This document shows, one piece after another, positions 35,598-48,441 of a DNA stretch of 64,000 nucleotides. Under the pieces are notes generated by a model. That model was not told the DNA's origin, ran no database searches, and was given only the letters and a program-made list of their open reading frames with translations. The stretch's first letter is position 1. Every line of letters starts with the position of its first letter. The stretch spans positions 181,717,931 through 181,781,930 of the forward strand of contig OX371225.1 of the NCBI GenBank assembly GCA_947310385.1, written 5' to 3'. This DNA comes from Nephrotoma appendiculata (taxonomy: Eukaryota; Arthropoda; Insecta; Diptera; Tipulidae). The translations under genes and the position numbers were made by a program.

Positions 35598-36620
35598 TTA
35601 AGTATTTAACAACTCCTATGCTTCCAAGTATTCCTAAGTAAATACTTACAAAATCAGGCTTTTTAAAAATATCGGTAAAAATAAAAATATAAACAAAAAA
35701 TAAAACTTAACTTACATAAATTTCTTTTCTCCTTAACCGAATAGTACAAATCTTGGAATTCAACGTCTTTACTCATAACTTTAAAATATGTGTTCACTTT
35801 TTTAATTAAACAGTTAAAACTCACATATGGATTTCTAATTCCTACAAATACATATGTATGCACGGGTCAAGTAGTATCAAAGCCTTTTAATATTCCAAAC
35901 ACAATGTTTCTGGATAAGTTGATTTGTAGTTTTTGTAAGTTTTATGTGTTCACGAGAATTCTGCAATAAATAAGAATAAAAATTATTTGTAGTTTCTTGT
36001 TTTTGTTTATAAATTTTAAGTATATGTACATCTAAATTGTAATCGCTATAGTAATTTCCGGAATAAATTATATTGATGTGTCACAACCAAGAAGATAACA
36101 CGTTCTGCAAAATCTTTGTTTTTAAGAGCACAATAAAACTCGATTTAATTAACAAATTGTTGATCGTGAACAGATTTTTAATTTATTTTTATTGTTTTAT
36201 TATTTTTACGGATTAACACTATTAAAGTGTTTGTAACATAAAATAGTTGGCCAAATAATAGAGTAGAAGGGTTAGATGTTAAATAACATCACGTTATACA
36301 TGTCGTCATACGTGTCGTTCTCACGAATAAAAATTATTTTTTTAAGTACAGACGTTGTTTCTGTTCGATCTCAGCATGCTTGCATAAAAAACATTATACC
36401 ACCACTTGTTTTATGAATAACACTGGACGGTTTCAGTACACCCAACAGTTGGGAACATGTTGAGTTTAATCGCAGCGAACGTTATGAAGATGTTTAGGAC
36501 TATGAAGTTTTTAAATCAAATTGACGATGATTTTACTAATCATCGAGTAAACGAACGAGTAACGAACGTGTAAATGTATATAGTAGGCCGCGATCACAAT
36601 CTAGCCGTGTTTTCCATGAG
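35598..36620. other. Spacer without recognised features
   Basis: AT-rich DNA with no gene or repeat that I can name. Confidence 0.35.
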
Positions 36621-36963
36621 TACTGCACTAGAACTCAATACATAAGAGTAAAGCCGCAGCCACACGAATCCAAATACATACCAACATTGGAGTATTTGTC
36701 CAAATAACAAATCGTGTAGCCACAAAACAAATGGCAAATTCAAATCAAGGTTACATTTGTCCATCATTGGCACACATTCGCTCAATAGGCGGTTTTTCAA
36801 AAAAAAAAAAAAAAAAAAAAAACAAATACATACTACAAATCGTGTAGACAGTAGAGTTTGTCAATTGTCATATTTTACCAATATTTGCCAAATATAAAAT
36901 ACACCAACGTTGCATTCGTGTGGCTGCGGCTTAAGCCTACATTTCTATCGAGTTCTAGTGCGA
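36621..36963. mobile_element. Nested pair of inverted-repeat elements (MITE)
   Basis: The inner TIRs are AAGCCGCAGCCACACGAAT (36651) and its complement (to about 36932). Outside these, GCACTAGAACTC (36625) pairs with GAGTTCTAGTGC (to about 36962). The inner element includes a 22-base A run at 36799-36820. Confidence 0.75.
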
Positions 36964-37219
36964 TACTTACAGAAAAAGTAATTTAACGGCGAGGTAATGT
37001 GCTATAATATTTGGCTGAGTTGCTGGAAATCGGTATTCGCGATTAATTTATAGCATTTTGCGTTTATATACTACACAAACGTTACTAATGTTTTGATGTT
37101 CAGCGCCACAATTTTTAAGTGGGATAGTTAAAATGTACATCCTGATATTTAATTCAATAAAACCATTTTTTACAAACTCACATCGCCTTACTTTTCTTTT
37201 TATTACTTCTATGATACCA

Positions 37220-38294
37220 TGCTCTTTACGCTTGCTCTGCAATTATTTGCAAACGATTTTAAATTTCTCGTTTTTACTATTGGTTCTCATCTAAATGCAT
37301 TGTAAATACATATTTGCAAACGAAAATTTTTGTATTATTTAGTTGTATTTGTGACGTTTTCCAAAACAAATCTTTTAATAACAACATAAATAAAATTAAT
37401 TTACAAGAGATTTTTCGTTTATGGGTACAATACAATTTAGAAATAACGGCAGCAATACTAAAATCTACAAAGGAAAAGCACGACCCGACGAGCTTCGCTA
37501 TTAAAAATATCTATTATATTCTGGGAGAAACAATTTAAACAAATGTAAAATAATAATTGAAAAGTAGAGATGTTTACTATTAAAATCATCCTACGGCTAT
37601 TTATTAGCACAACATTTTGACATTACAAAATAATGTTTGTTTTCAAAACAAACAAGTCGCTGTGCAAAACAAAAAACAATGGCTGCCAATTTTGCTGTGT
37701 TTTATGCAGGGTTGAAAATTTCATTATAAAATCCACTCCATTTTTTGTGTGAATGCAAAATTTACAAAACAAAAAGATCGCTTTGTAATTTTTTATATGT
37801 GTGTATAAAAATTTATATACCGATACGGATTTTTTTTTGAATGTGTACTATAAAAATGAGAAATTTAAAATCGATTGCAAATAATTGTAAAGCAAGCTCA
37901 GATGAGAACGCACGTTAAAGTACACATTCAAAGAAAATCCGTATCGGTATATAAATTTTTATACACACACATAGAAAAATTACAAAGCGATTTGCAATCG
38001 AAAGTACTAGTTGCAAACACAGCAAAATTGACAGCAATTTTTTTTGTTGATGTCAAAATCAGTTCTTGTTATTTAAACAAGGATACAAAAGTAAGTTAAA
38101 ATTGTTAAATGTATATTTTAATTTAATAATTCGTTTTTTTTAGAAACACGAATTTAAAAATGAAAATTTGTTTTGTCTTAAAATGTCAAAATTATTTACT
38201 ACCACTAGAAAAAGAAACCACTAACACAATCGCAAAATCCAAAAATTTCCCTTTGCAAATATTTGCAACGCATCCAGATGAGAACCAATAGTTG
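37220..38294. repeat. Palindromic MITE cluster
   Basis: ACTATTGGTTCTCATCT (37277) pairs with its complement ending near 38293, with TTGCAAATATTTGCAAA inside both. In the middle, two arms of about 70 bp (37775-37850 and 37918-37993; GTATAAAAATTTATATACCG and its complement) form a near-perfect hairpin. The loop of that hairpin carries another copy of the GTTCTCATCT end and of the 37223-37268 block, so related units are nested. Confidence 0.75.
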
Positions 38295-39739
38295 AAACCT
38301 CCTTCTAAAATTTCCTCCTCATTCAAGTGCATTAAATGGCATAAGATATACCCTTTAGTGCTTATTCCCCGAATTTCGACAGTTTGTTGCGTTTAAATAA
38401 TGCCATTGGTAATCATATCTAAAGCTTTTTGTTGTACTCGACGCAGCGATTGCTCTGAATTAATGTGATTTTGGTACTTTGAATATGACCCTTAAAATAT
38501 ATTTTAGCAGTACAAGAGTTCTAAGGATTAAACTAAGACATAGCTTTATGATTTTGTTATCTCACTGTATTTCCATTCGAAAGTTTGTGATTATCAGAGC
38601 TCTCACAATAGAAAAACTTTTCCTTTTGCCGTAGAAGTTTGTTTGAATATAAAACTTGAGAAAAAAAGTTGTTTACCTTAACCCTTTCAACACGATTTTT
38701 TTTTAAATTCATGGGAAATGTATCACATAAGAGTTATTGTCAACTAAGTAATACAACATTAACATTACGTAACGTTTTTGTTTTTTTGTTTTTCGTTTAG
38801 AGGGTGTAACTGTAATATTGCATTTAGCAACTTAAAACCGTATCGTAACCCCAAATTTTATTATGAAAAAGCTTCTGTTTATATTTATTTTTTCGGAGCT
38901 CGTACTGAAAGTTATAAATATGAGTTCAGTTTTTCAGTTTCAGGATTGTAAACATACGATTATAAATGGAACAGAGCCGCCGAGATAATGTACGGTTTCG
39001 AGATTATAGGCTACTAAATTACAAAAGTGGAATGTCTGGGCCGGATCATAAATGGTACATGACAATTTTACACAGTATTTCTGGAAAGCATCAACAACAT
39101 ATTGGCTAAAATTGCGCTAACGTTATGAAAATTTCGAATCAAATTGGCGCTGCCAACAGTTGGCGAACCTGAAAACGCCCATTATTTCACAAAAAACTAC
39201 AAATAGCAAGTCATGAAAATTCAAATTCTTAAATCAGTTTTGTAGCACCCTAAACAATTTCTAAGATTTTAAAAACAATAGAACAAAACTGGTACAATTG
39301 ATGGTGCCCTTGACTCCTAAAACTGTGTACACATATAGATAAAAATTCTTTATTGTCGATATAGTTGTGAAGCTTTAGAGAGCTCCACGTATGATTGTAT
39401 GTGGCATACAAAAAAACAAAGTCATGAATGAGCCAACAGAGGCTTTGGTCGTAAAAATTTAATGGCCCAATATGTTTTTCTCCGTTGAGAATATTGGACA
39501 TAATACCCAACAAGCAAAATTGAATAAAGTAGAGGAAATACGAGTTAAAAGAATGGGATTAGGCACTGAAATTAATCAACCAATCAGAATAAACAAAAGA
39601 TGCCTTTTAATTAGGCATGAAAAGAAAGGGAAATTGGACTAACATTTCACCATTTATTTTTGCTTTATTATTAATTTTTATTGTTAGTAAAATTACATGT
39701 TTATCGATATTACGATTACGAAATTAAATACTCTTACGA
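38295..39739. other. Spacer without recognised gene
   Basis: The longest frame (39513-39250, minus) has no recognisable motif. No repeats were defined. Confidence 0.35.
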
Positions 39740-41050
39740 TTAAAAACACAGTCAACAACTTGTCTATGATGCTTTATCACGAGTAATGAATCTCTAGGCG
39801 CTGTTCTTCACGACGGCTATCAATGATCATGTCTTCTACTAACTGATGGTATAATGACATCTCGTTTTTGACATTGAACTGCCAGAGTCTCAGGTCACAG
39901 TCACGCAAGGATGCTTGAATATGTTTGAATACTGCGTTCGGTTCAAGAGAGATGGTCAGCGGGCTACCGGAGTAGCAATTCCGTCAAAAGAGCCATTAAA
40001 TGAGCATAGTGGACACAAATAATTTGTCGTACGAACTTCCACTTGTCATAGGTCGTCCTTACTTTCTCAAAACCAATATTGACGTAACAGAAGGAACTTG
40101 CGAATGGAACTATGGGCTGTCTGAGGTATATCGGATGCAGCCATCCTGACCGGGACAACGAGAACGATGAAAACGTCAACAATAAAAAATGTTAAACGAC
40201 TCTGGATAGATTTCGGTACAAATTCACAAGTTGGCAAGAAGGTCAGGCGGCTTAAAGCTAGATGGGTGCAGAAAGCGAATATCAACCGATGTTTGGTGAT
40301 AAAAGACACAGTTAACAATATAGTATATTGTTTTATCACGAGTAGCGAGTCTCAAAGGACTGTTCATCACGTCGTCTATCGATGATCATGTCTTCTACCA
40401 TGGATGTAAAAATGGGAGCTCAATAGGTCTTCTTCAAAATGAGCTATCGCGCCTCACTACAAATCCGCTAAGTATAGCTCAGGTTGTAATGGCGAATTTT
40501 GCACGAGATAAAAATGACATCTGGTTTTTAACATTGAACAGACATAGATTCAGGTCACATCACCTCGACCTAACTGATACAGTCAAGCAGCGCTGCTCAA
40601 TTTTCTTGCTTTCCAAGATCTGGCTACGCAATGACGAGCATATTATTATTACTAATTTTGAATGCTGTATTCAGTTCAAGAGAGAAGGTCAGTGGGCTGC
40701 CGGAGTAGCAATATATACAAATACAATTAGAACATCATCGTTGGACAAACAACTGGTATGAGCATAACAACACAACCCATTGATGAATATATACACGGCT
40801 GAACTTCAGCTTCCGGGAAGAGCGGGGATTTTAATATTAATTTTGCTGTTCCTCAAGCTGAACCACTTATAAACTTCCTGCGAGACGAATTCGATTTGCA
40901 AATGAACTCATATCAAAATATATCTACTACAAGATATGGACGACCATTGTGCAGTTTTTCAATGAAAATTAGAAAAGTTACAGTCGACAGTATTTGTATC
41001 TTATTTTAGCTACCATAATCCAATTGCGTCGAATATACCGAAAGAGTAAT
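39740..41050 (+). pseudogene. Endonuclease-domain relic, partly duplicated
   Basis: The frame 40489-40761 reads WFLTLNRHRFRSHHLDLTD, IFLLSKIWLRNDEHIII (ETWL in intact relatives), EGQWAAGVAIYTN; after frameshifts it reads NINFAVPQAEPLINFLRDEF and QNISTTRYG, then a VSYFSYHNPIAS-like end. These are endonuclease/phosphatase blocks of the kind carried by LINEs and by Helentron-type rolling-circle elements. The stretch 39770-39990 repeats the first part (TATCACGAGTA...TCAGCGGGCTACCGGAGTAG), so the element is duplicated or two copies are fused. No RT or helicase follows. Confidence 0.55.
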
Positions 41051-41429
41051 CGACCAATAGACCATTTTCCTACAAAAAATTTAACAGCTGAAGCTGTATG
41101 GCAAACAAGAACAAACTAAAATTTATTTGTAATTTTTAAAGTTTATGACACAACTATTAAAGTTTAATGTTTAAAACAACCACAAACACTTTTACTGTTA
41201 AATTTTAATAGCATTATGAGAATTTATGAATAAAATAAAAAAATAAAATTTTATTTTAATGGTTTGCCATACACGTTCAACTGTCATAATGTTAAGCCTC
41301 AGCTACAATGCATCCGCTCCGTTCCGTTCCGTTTTTCTAAAATAGTTTCCGTTCCGTCTCTTCCGTTCGCTAGTTACAATGTATCCGTTCCGCTTGTCAA
41401 AATCACATTATCAAAGTACGCAAAACCTC

Positions 41430-42756
41430 ATGGAGGATTACGAAAATTTAGAGTTGCTGTGCGATTTATATATTTTATACATAAAGTATCGAAAAACATT
41501 TAAACCGAGGCGATGATGGGTACGCCCTTTAAATTTAGATAGAAAGAGCGCTGGATATTACAACACAACATTTTTACGAATGAAAGAATTAGACTCCGAG
41601 GAGTTTTTCTCCCAAACAACAAAGCCACGGGAAGTATATGAAATGCTACTTGGACTACTTCAAGAACATTTGACAAAAAAATCGATTCGCGAGCCAATTC
41701 ATTTTGAAGCAAGATTGGGACTCACGTTGTCGTAAGTATTAAAAAATATAAAAATGGATTGTAAATATATAAATCTTTATTAAATAATGTTTATTTTATT
41801 ATAGTTATTTATCTCAAGGAGTGAGCCCAAAATTTCTCTCGTGGGCATTCAAAATTGGTAGATCGACAGCCCGAAAAATTATTTTGGAAACGTGTGAGGT
41901 CATATGGAGAGTTTTATTGCCTTTGTATGTTTCTCAGCCCAACGAACATGACTACAAAAGCATAACGAGTGATTTCGGTGCAAAATGGAGCATGCCAAAT
42001 TGTGTTGGATCAATTGATGGCAAGCATATTAATATCAGATCTCCACCAGGAAGCGGTTCTTCTTACTTCAATTATAAAAAAACATTTAGTATGGTTTTGC
42101 TGGCCGTGAATGTTGTGATGCCAACTGTATCTTTACGCACGCATGTGTCGGTCGGTGCATATGGTAGCCAAAGAGACGGAGGTAGGTTTGATATAACTAT
42201 GTTGATGAAAGATCTTTAATTTTCGTGTGTTTATAGGAGTGCTTAAACAATCCAAATTTGGCAATAATTTATTTAACAACAAATTACCACTACCCGAAGA
42301 TTGTTACCTACCAAACAGTACAAAGCTGTTTCCTCATTATTTCGTGGCGGATGCAGCGTTCCCACTAACTAAAAATATTATGAGACCCTACCCTGGTGGG
42401 TCAAATTTTGATGACGAACAAGAAATTTTTAATTATAGGCTATCCAGAGCACGACGAACTATTGAAAACGCTTTTGGCATACTCGTAGCCCGATGGAGAA
42501 TTTTGCTAAACACAATTCATATGAACCCAGAAAATGGGTAGTTTTAGCTATAGTCGCGCTCCATAACTTTGTGAAGTTGAATGATTCTGCAAAAAAATAT
42601 TGTCTTAACAACTTCCTGGATTGGGAGGATGAATTTTGTGTTTTACACGACGGTGAATGGAGACGAAACATTAATCCGTTGGAATCAGCGCGAATGGGAT
42701 CAAAAAACGCCACCAGATATACTTTTAATTTAAGAAACGAGATGAAAAATTATTAA
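41430..42756 (+). pseudogene. Harbinger DDE transposase, three exons, lightly damaged
   Basis: The start ATG is at 41430 (MEDYENLELL). Exon 1 runs to about 41731, with a premature TGA at 41514 in the RRxWVRPLN motif; ELDSEEFF follows. The introns are about 41732-41803 and 42181-42236, both GT/AG and in phase. Exon 2 has CVGSIDGKHINI (first catalytic Asp region). Exon 3 has YFVADAAFPL (second Asp), MRPYPG, then NYRLSRARRTIENAFGIL (catalytic Glu) and ALHNFVKLN. A one-base frameshift near 42530 separates the last two frames. Two lesions in about 400 codons suggest recent decay. Confidence 0.85.
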
Positions 42757-42920
42757 TGTAACGAGGGAGCTGTATCATTTCAGTATTCCCGAATAAATTT
42801 ATAAATCAATTTTTTGTTATCAAAATATATTTCATTTACTACGAGTATCACAATTTCAATTTCATTGTTAAAATAATAGAATAAATAAAAAAAAAAAATA
42901 AAAAAATATGTATAAAAAAT

Positions 42921-43697
42921 TTATTTGCTATTTCTTATAGCCTCCTGCGCTTGCATTAGCATGCTAACTTTGAATGAATCTCTTTCTTGTGTATTAATTT
43001 TTTTCATGGAACACCCGATAGATTTTAAAAAAGCTCATCTTCATCATCATCAATGTTTTTACTTTTAATTTTATTTTGAAATTGTTTTAACGTACATCGG
43101 AATTCATCTTGTAACAACTCTTCTCTTGATTTTCGTGTGTTTTTGTGCATTTAATAAAGATGATGATGAAGATTCGTCATATGAACAGGAATCCTCTTCT
43201 GTAAGAGTAATATTAATTCCATCTTCGTCACTGGATGTTTCCATCAAACTACAATTTTCCACCATCCTACAAAAACATAAATATTTTAAATATTTGATTT
43301 ATTTTAAATCTCTTACTATAATGCATTTAATCATACCTTCTGGGTTTTAAACTATCCGATAAAAATGCCATGAGAGAATAAAATTCCCATTGAGGGGCGA
43401 TGACCGCACCCGGCCCCGATGGTTGAGAAATTTTTTTTCCCGCACAAATCTCGTAAATAATACCATTTTTTTTGCTGTAATACAAAAAGTTATTAGTAGT
43501 ATTTTGTGCATCCCAGTTCACTAAATAAAATTAAAATTTTTAACATGAATATACATACCATCGATTGAAAATAATTCGTTTAAGTTGTTCCAAATTTTTA
43601 TTTTCCTTTTGGTGTCCATATAGTATTTATTACTTTTGTCGTATAACTCAGGGAACTTTTTAATTTCTTCAATAAAATTTTCAATGTCAAAATCCAT
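42921..43697 (-). pseudogene. Harbinger accessory protein with MADF domain
   Basis: The exons are 43697-43559, 43520-43337 and from 43266 down, with GT/AG junctions in phase. The start MDFDIENFIEEIKKFPELYD is the MADF opening; WNNLNELF follows, then a loop and EFYSLMAFLSD. The tail is acidic and Ser-rich (SSDEDG, EEDSCSYDESSSS) and, after frameshifts near 43130 and 43035, ends MLMQAQEAIRNSK. MADF/Myb-like partners help Harbinger transposases bind DNA and enter the nucleus. I chose the start at 43697 because upstream codons are TIR sequence. Confidence 0.72.
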
Positions 43698-43964
43698 TTT
43701 CACACGATGTGACGATCTGAGTCTGTCAATCTCTTCTGTCAAGTCATTGTTGAGGTTATGCTTTCCGCTCTTACGTATAATTTTAATTTTTTTAAAAAAA
43801 CGGTCCGTCTTGTCCGCTCCATTGTAACTAACCTTTCCGTTTTCAATGGAAATTATATACAACATGTCAAATTTAAATTTTTACGGAAAAGCGGAACGGA
43901 GCGGAGCGGATGCATTGTAGCTGAGGCTTTATTTAAACGTTTGAGGAAAATGGTCTATTGCACG

Positions 43965-45430
43965 ATAATAAACAAATAAAAAACACTGGTTAGTAAAATT
44001 GCATTCCTTCTTCCTTCAAAGTAAACTGTACACACGCACTACACACGCCATGTTTACACATCTCCTCGAGAGTAGTAATAGACTCACTCTTTTTTTTATT
44101 GTATAGTTTCGCACCTGGAAGTCTATGAGGTAGGCATTTCACATTTTTGAATGCCCTATTCATAAGAATTTGAATATCATGCAGTCTATTAGAGGTCGCA
44201 CCACCCCAAATAGGTAGAAGGTACCTAATATGACTTAAAAAATGAGATTAATAGATTAAATACTTAACTTTCGGTGGCAATAAATTTTTTGTTTTGCTTA
44301 ATAAAAATGTTATGTATAGTATGCTCAGCCCAATCGAGTTTGGAATCAATATATAGCCCTAAATATCAAACAATATCTACTTTTGAAATTTTAAATTGAT
44401 TTATTTCTAAAGAAAAGTTTTCTATATTTAGTAGTAATTTATTTTTTGTCTCAAATATGATATATTTTGTTATCAACTCATTTAGTTTTAAATTATTACA
44501 TAAAGCCCAACTATTTATTATATGTAAATCATTTTGCATTATTGACTGCAATTCATCCAATGATTTTCCTGTGGCTACAAGGACCATGCCATCTGCGTAC
44601 ATTACCAGTCCGGATTGTAAGTCCAAATGAAAAACATCATTTACATACAAAACAAACAGCAATGGGGCCCACAAAGAACCTTGTGGTACCCCATGATTTA
44701 CATAAAGATTCGTACTATGATCTTCTGAGATATTTACGTAGTGTTCACGTTGTGATAAATAAGAAATCAATAAATTTAAATCTTCTTTATTAATACCAAT
44801 AAGTTTCAATTTATCGACTAACATAAAATACGCAACACTGTCAAAAGCTTTTGTAATATCTATGAAAGTAGCCCCAACAAACAATTTGTTGTCCAAAGAT
44901 TCATAAATATTATCCAGTACATATGACGTAGCTGACAACGTTCCAGAATTTTGCGAAACCCGAATTGATTGGAGTGGATAATACTATTTTTTTCATAAAA
45001 AGATGGCAATCTCTTGTAAATGATTTTTTCAAATGTCTTAGAAAATGTCGTAGGAATAGAAATAGGTCGAAAGTTCTCAACACAAAATCTGTCATTCGAT
45101 TTAAAAATAGGAATAACTTTATTCAATTTCAATTCTGTTGGAAAGATTTTTTGATTTAGTGATTTGTTTATTTGATCGGTTAGTTTGTCTGCAAAAATAT
45201 GTTTAAAGGAAATAACAAATTTTGCTGAAATATTATCGAAAGCAACCGCTCTGATTTGTTATTTAGATTTTCGATGATTTCTAAGATTTCTGTTTTTTTG
45301 AACATTGTGAAAAATTGTCTGTATATTGGGATCATGGATATCAGCACTGCGCACTAAAGGTTGATCTTCAATCAAAACCTCAACACAAGTAGTGAAATAC
45401 TCATTAAATAAATTGCAGATTTCTGTTTTT
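43965..45430 (-). pseudogene. CR1-like LINE (copy A), RT and C-terminus
   Basis: Minus strand. The N-terminal piece NLFNEYFTTCVE lies at 45420. RT blocks follow: KLNKVIPIFKSND, ENFRPISIPTTFSKTFEKII, NQFGFR, FIDITKAFDSVAYFML (motif A), NHGVPQGSLWAPLLFVLYVNDVF (motif B) and MYADGMVLVA, where YADD has become YADG. The C-terminal box is YLLPIWGGATSNRLHDIQIL near 44220. There are few stops; the Asp-to-Gly change inactivates the RT. Copy B's 3' end abuts it at 45430. Confidence 0.82.
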
Positions 45431-47243
45431 TTTTCTTTATTAATTTACAATTACAATATGAACATTACACTTTTTTTATGCAAAACATTTCTTGTTTTTT
45501 TAAGTTGCTGTAACTCGAAGGGTTTTATGCAACTGATTTTTAATTTTACATTTAAATCAAAATGTTTTTAGTTCGGACTAATATCACAAATAAAATTTAA
45601 TTAGATAAATAAATTAAATAAATTATACTATAGTAGTGCATTAATTTAAGTATATTAAAATATTGAATTTAAATCATTCGCTATATAGTTTCATTAAACA
45701 TATTTTTATTTAAATTCATAAACATTTTTGTTTGTACTTTGAAATTTTTTTAGGTTCTAATATTTTGAATTTCGGTAGGAAGCTTGTTATATAACAGAAT
45801 CCCTCTATATAATAAATTACTTCTTGTACAGGTATAACGACGCATTTCGTAAGTTATAGCGATACGTGTCCCCTGCTTTCACAATGATTAGATTATGTAC
45901 AATTAAACTGTTTAAAATCTTATACACATACAATATCAATTCGAAATTGTTCATAAATGGTAAAGAACCGAATTCTTTGAACAATTCAGTTGTTGGGTAA
46001 CGTATTGGTACACCCTTAATTAACTTTAAAGCCCTCTTGCGGATAATTTGTAATTCATTCAGTTTACATTTTGCTACTCCACTCCAAAGAAAAGAGGGTT
46101 TAAGTATAATATTCTTTTAGCTAAAAAGTTCCCGATTCCTTTAATAACAAACACGTAAGGACTTATTGATTTTTTGATACAATCTACATGATTCTGCCAA
46201 TTTAACATGTTTTCGATTGACAGTCCAAGATAACAATATTTAGTCACTTTATCAATTTTTGTGTTTTTATACAGGACTTGAAGATTGTTATCTAAGTCTT
46301 GACTACCAAATATTAAATATTTTGTTTTTTCGGCATTGAGCATCAGCCGATTTAAATTTAACCAAATATCGATTAAGATCAGATCGTTATTAATCATTGA
46401 AAATAGACTAAGTTTTGAGTCCGTTGCATAAAATATAACACTCTCGTCTGCGAAAAGTTGCAAGGTACCTTTTAATGGCAAATCAAAAATGTCGTTAATA
46501 TAAATTTTAAATAGGTAAGGTCCCAAAATAGATCCTTGTGGAACGCCGCACAACATTGTTAATTCATCACTTACAGTACCATTAACAACCACCTTCGGTT
46601 TCCTACTATGTAAATAGTTTTCAAATAGTTTTAATTGCGTCGGGTTAAGTTGCAGTTTTTCCAATTTCAGTAGCAGTATTTCGTGATTAGCACAGTCAAA
46701 GGCTTTTTTGAAATCTAGAAACAGACAAGCACATTTCTTTCTAACATCTAAGTTTTTTGTAATTAAATGGGTTAGATTAGAGCATGCTGATAAAGTACTT
46801 GATTTTTCCTGAAATCCAAACTGATACTGGTTTAATATTTGATTGCTAACCAGAAAATTTTCAAGTCTCCTTAGAATTAATTTCTCAAATACCTTGGAGA
46901 AAACTGGTAGGATTGATATTGGCCTGTAATTTTCAAGATTGAGTTCATTTCCGTCTTTAAATACGGGAACAATTTTAGCTGTTTTGAGACAAGTGGGAAA
47001 TTCACCTGATTCTAAATAATTATTTAAGAATTTGGTAACAGATTCGCCAAATTTTTCAACGAAATATTTAAGAACTTTTGTCGAAATTCCATTGAAACCG
47101 TTAGCCGCTCTTGTTTTTAAAGTGTCAATAGTTGTTATTAGCTCGGCTACTTCAATAGGTTCAAGACTAAAAGGACTGCGAATATCATAATTTGTACTAG
47201 CAAAGTTTTCAGGGCGAGGAACACATATTCCACCAGAGCCTCC
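45431..47243 (-). mobile_element. CR1-like LINE (copy B), 3' part
   Basis: Its frame is open from 47243 to 46074 (389 residues). It reads RPENFASTNYDI, ELITTIDTLKTRAANGFNGI, AKIVPVFKDGNELNLENYRP, QYQFGFQEKSSTL, FLDFKKAFDCANHEIL (motif A), CGVPQGSILGPYLFKIYINDI (motif B), LQLFADESVIFY (FADD has become FADE) and YCYLGLSIEN. An AATAAAG/A-rich 3' end lies near 45431-45445. The 5' part of the same ORF lies at 55598-56475, more than 8 kb away. Confidence 0.82.
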
Positions 47244-48437
47244 TTAATATAAGAGCCGTAAGATTCCGCCATTTTTTTCCATGTGCTTTCCATAGAGGGG
47301 AAGCTTTTTGTACTTTTTCATACCAACCAGTGTATTTTAGTATTTTTTTAGAAGCTTTTTTGTATATAAAAACATAAATTCTTTGTTTGAATTTTCAATG
47401 TGAATGGTTAATTCAATTATCAGGAAAAGCATATTTTAATATTGAGTCATATTATGTTGAGTTAACGCAAAAACATTTAAATTAGTTTAACACAATTTTT
47501 TTTTTTTGTAGAAACAAGAATTTGTTTATGTGTATGTACAGAAAATTAGAAATTAGTATAGAGTGTTCCATAAAAAAGTCAGCATTATTTTTCCAAAATA
47601 AACGTTCGTTAAAAAATGCTTTTGGAGTAGCAATGTAATAAAGGGATTATTGTGTTTTGGGTTCTATTTCAACATTGTTGATGACAGACTTCGAAAACTG
47701 TTTTTTCGTTACTTGTTAAAAATTTGATTTTTCATCGCAACAAATTCGCAGCCTATATTGTTTCATCCTGTAGTATAAACAAAACAGAGCTTCACCAAAT
47801 AAAAATATTATAATTTGATAAAGCTTTTCGCAATTACTAAACCTCTTAAAAGATGTCGCTTTCAAATTAATAAATTAATTCAAATTACCCGTATAGAAAT
47901 TGTTACACAAATTGAAAGGGGGTCTCCAGGTTAGGACGATTGTAACGGGCATGTCTTATAGCAGGCAGCTCGTTGTATAAACGAGTTCAAAGTACGACTT
48001 GTGCTTTAAGACTTTCTATCCGTATATGAGCCAACCATGCAAAAAATGGGTAGAGCCACGGGCCATTTATATACTCACAAAAACCATTAAGTTATTAACA
48101 ATATACAAAGGCCTTTGGTTATTTTATTGAATTCCACACAACAACGATCCCAGAAAACGTGCACGAACGAAGCTATAAAAATGAAACATGAAACATGCAT
48201 AGCCTTTCAAGACCAGTAGATCTGCATAATCTATTGAACCAGCCGGGAATTACTACAATGTATACGAACTGTCTGTCATACACCTTAGCCGAGGGCCTTT
48301 AGCATTAAAAATCCTCAATAAATCCTTGTATTAACAAATTCGTGTAAGAATTGTAAGAATTCCCGCGGATTGGATCGAAATAAAAAAAAAACAAAAATTT
48401 GGAAAAATTGTGACATTTTTGTATTATTGTTTTACAG
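47244..48437. other. Left flank of the segment that splits LINE copy B
   Basis: The first 70 bp contain AAGAGCCGTAA and GAGGGGAAGCTTTTT, which recur inverted at 55550-55597. The rest is AT-rich with no recognised coding content and ends at the CGCG duplication of the errantivirus. Confidence 0.5.
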
Positions 48438-48441
48438 CGCG

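Larger units (their letters stand above)
41295..43928. mobile_element. PIF/Harbinger transposon with TTA duplication
   Basis: The TIRs start AGCCTCAGCTACAATGCATC and continue CGCTCCG for about 40 bp; the right end is the complement. TTA flanks both sides (41292-41294 and 43929-43931), the hallmark 3-bp duplication. As in other Harbingers it carries two convergent genes: a transposase (plus) and a DNA-binding protein (minus, MADF type). The repeated CCGTTCCG motifs near both ends may be subterminal binding sites. Only a few lesions break the genes, so it moved fairly recently. Confidence 0.9.
41055..43960. mobile_element. Small TIR element hosting the Harbinger insertion
   Basis: CAATAGACCATTTTCC (41055-41070) and its exact complement (43945-43960) lie outside the Harbinger ends. 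Removing the Harbinger leaves about 270 bp, a size typical of a MITE. It begins exactly where the endonuclease relic stops. Confidence 0.65.

Noticed and set aside
39250..39513. 87-residue minus-strand frame
   Set aside because: No recognisable domain or neighbouring exon.
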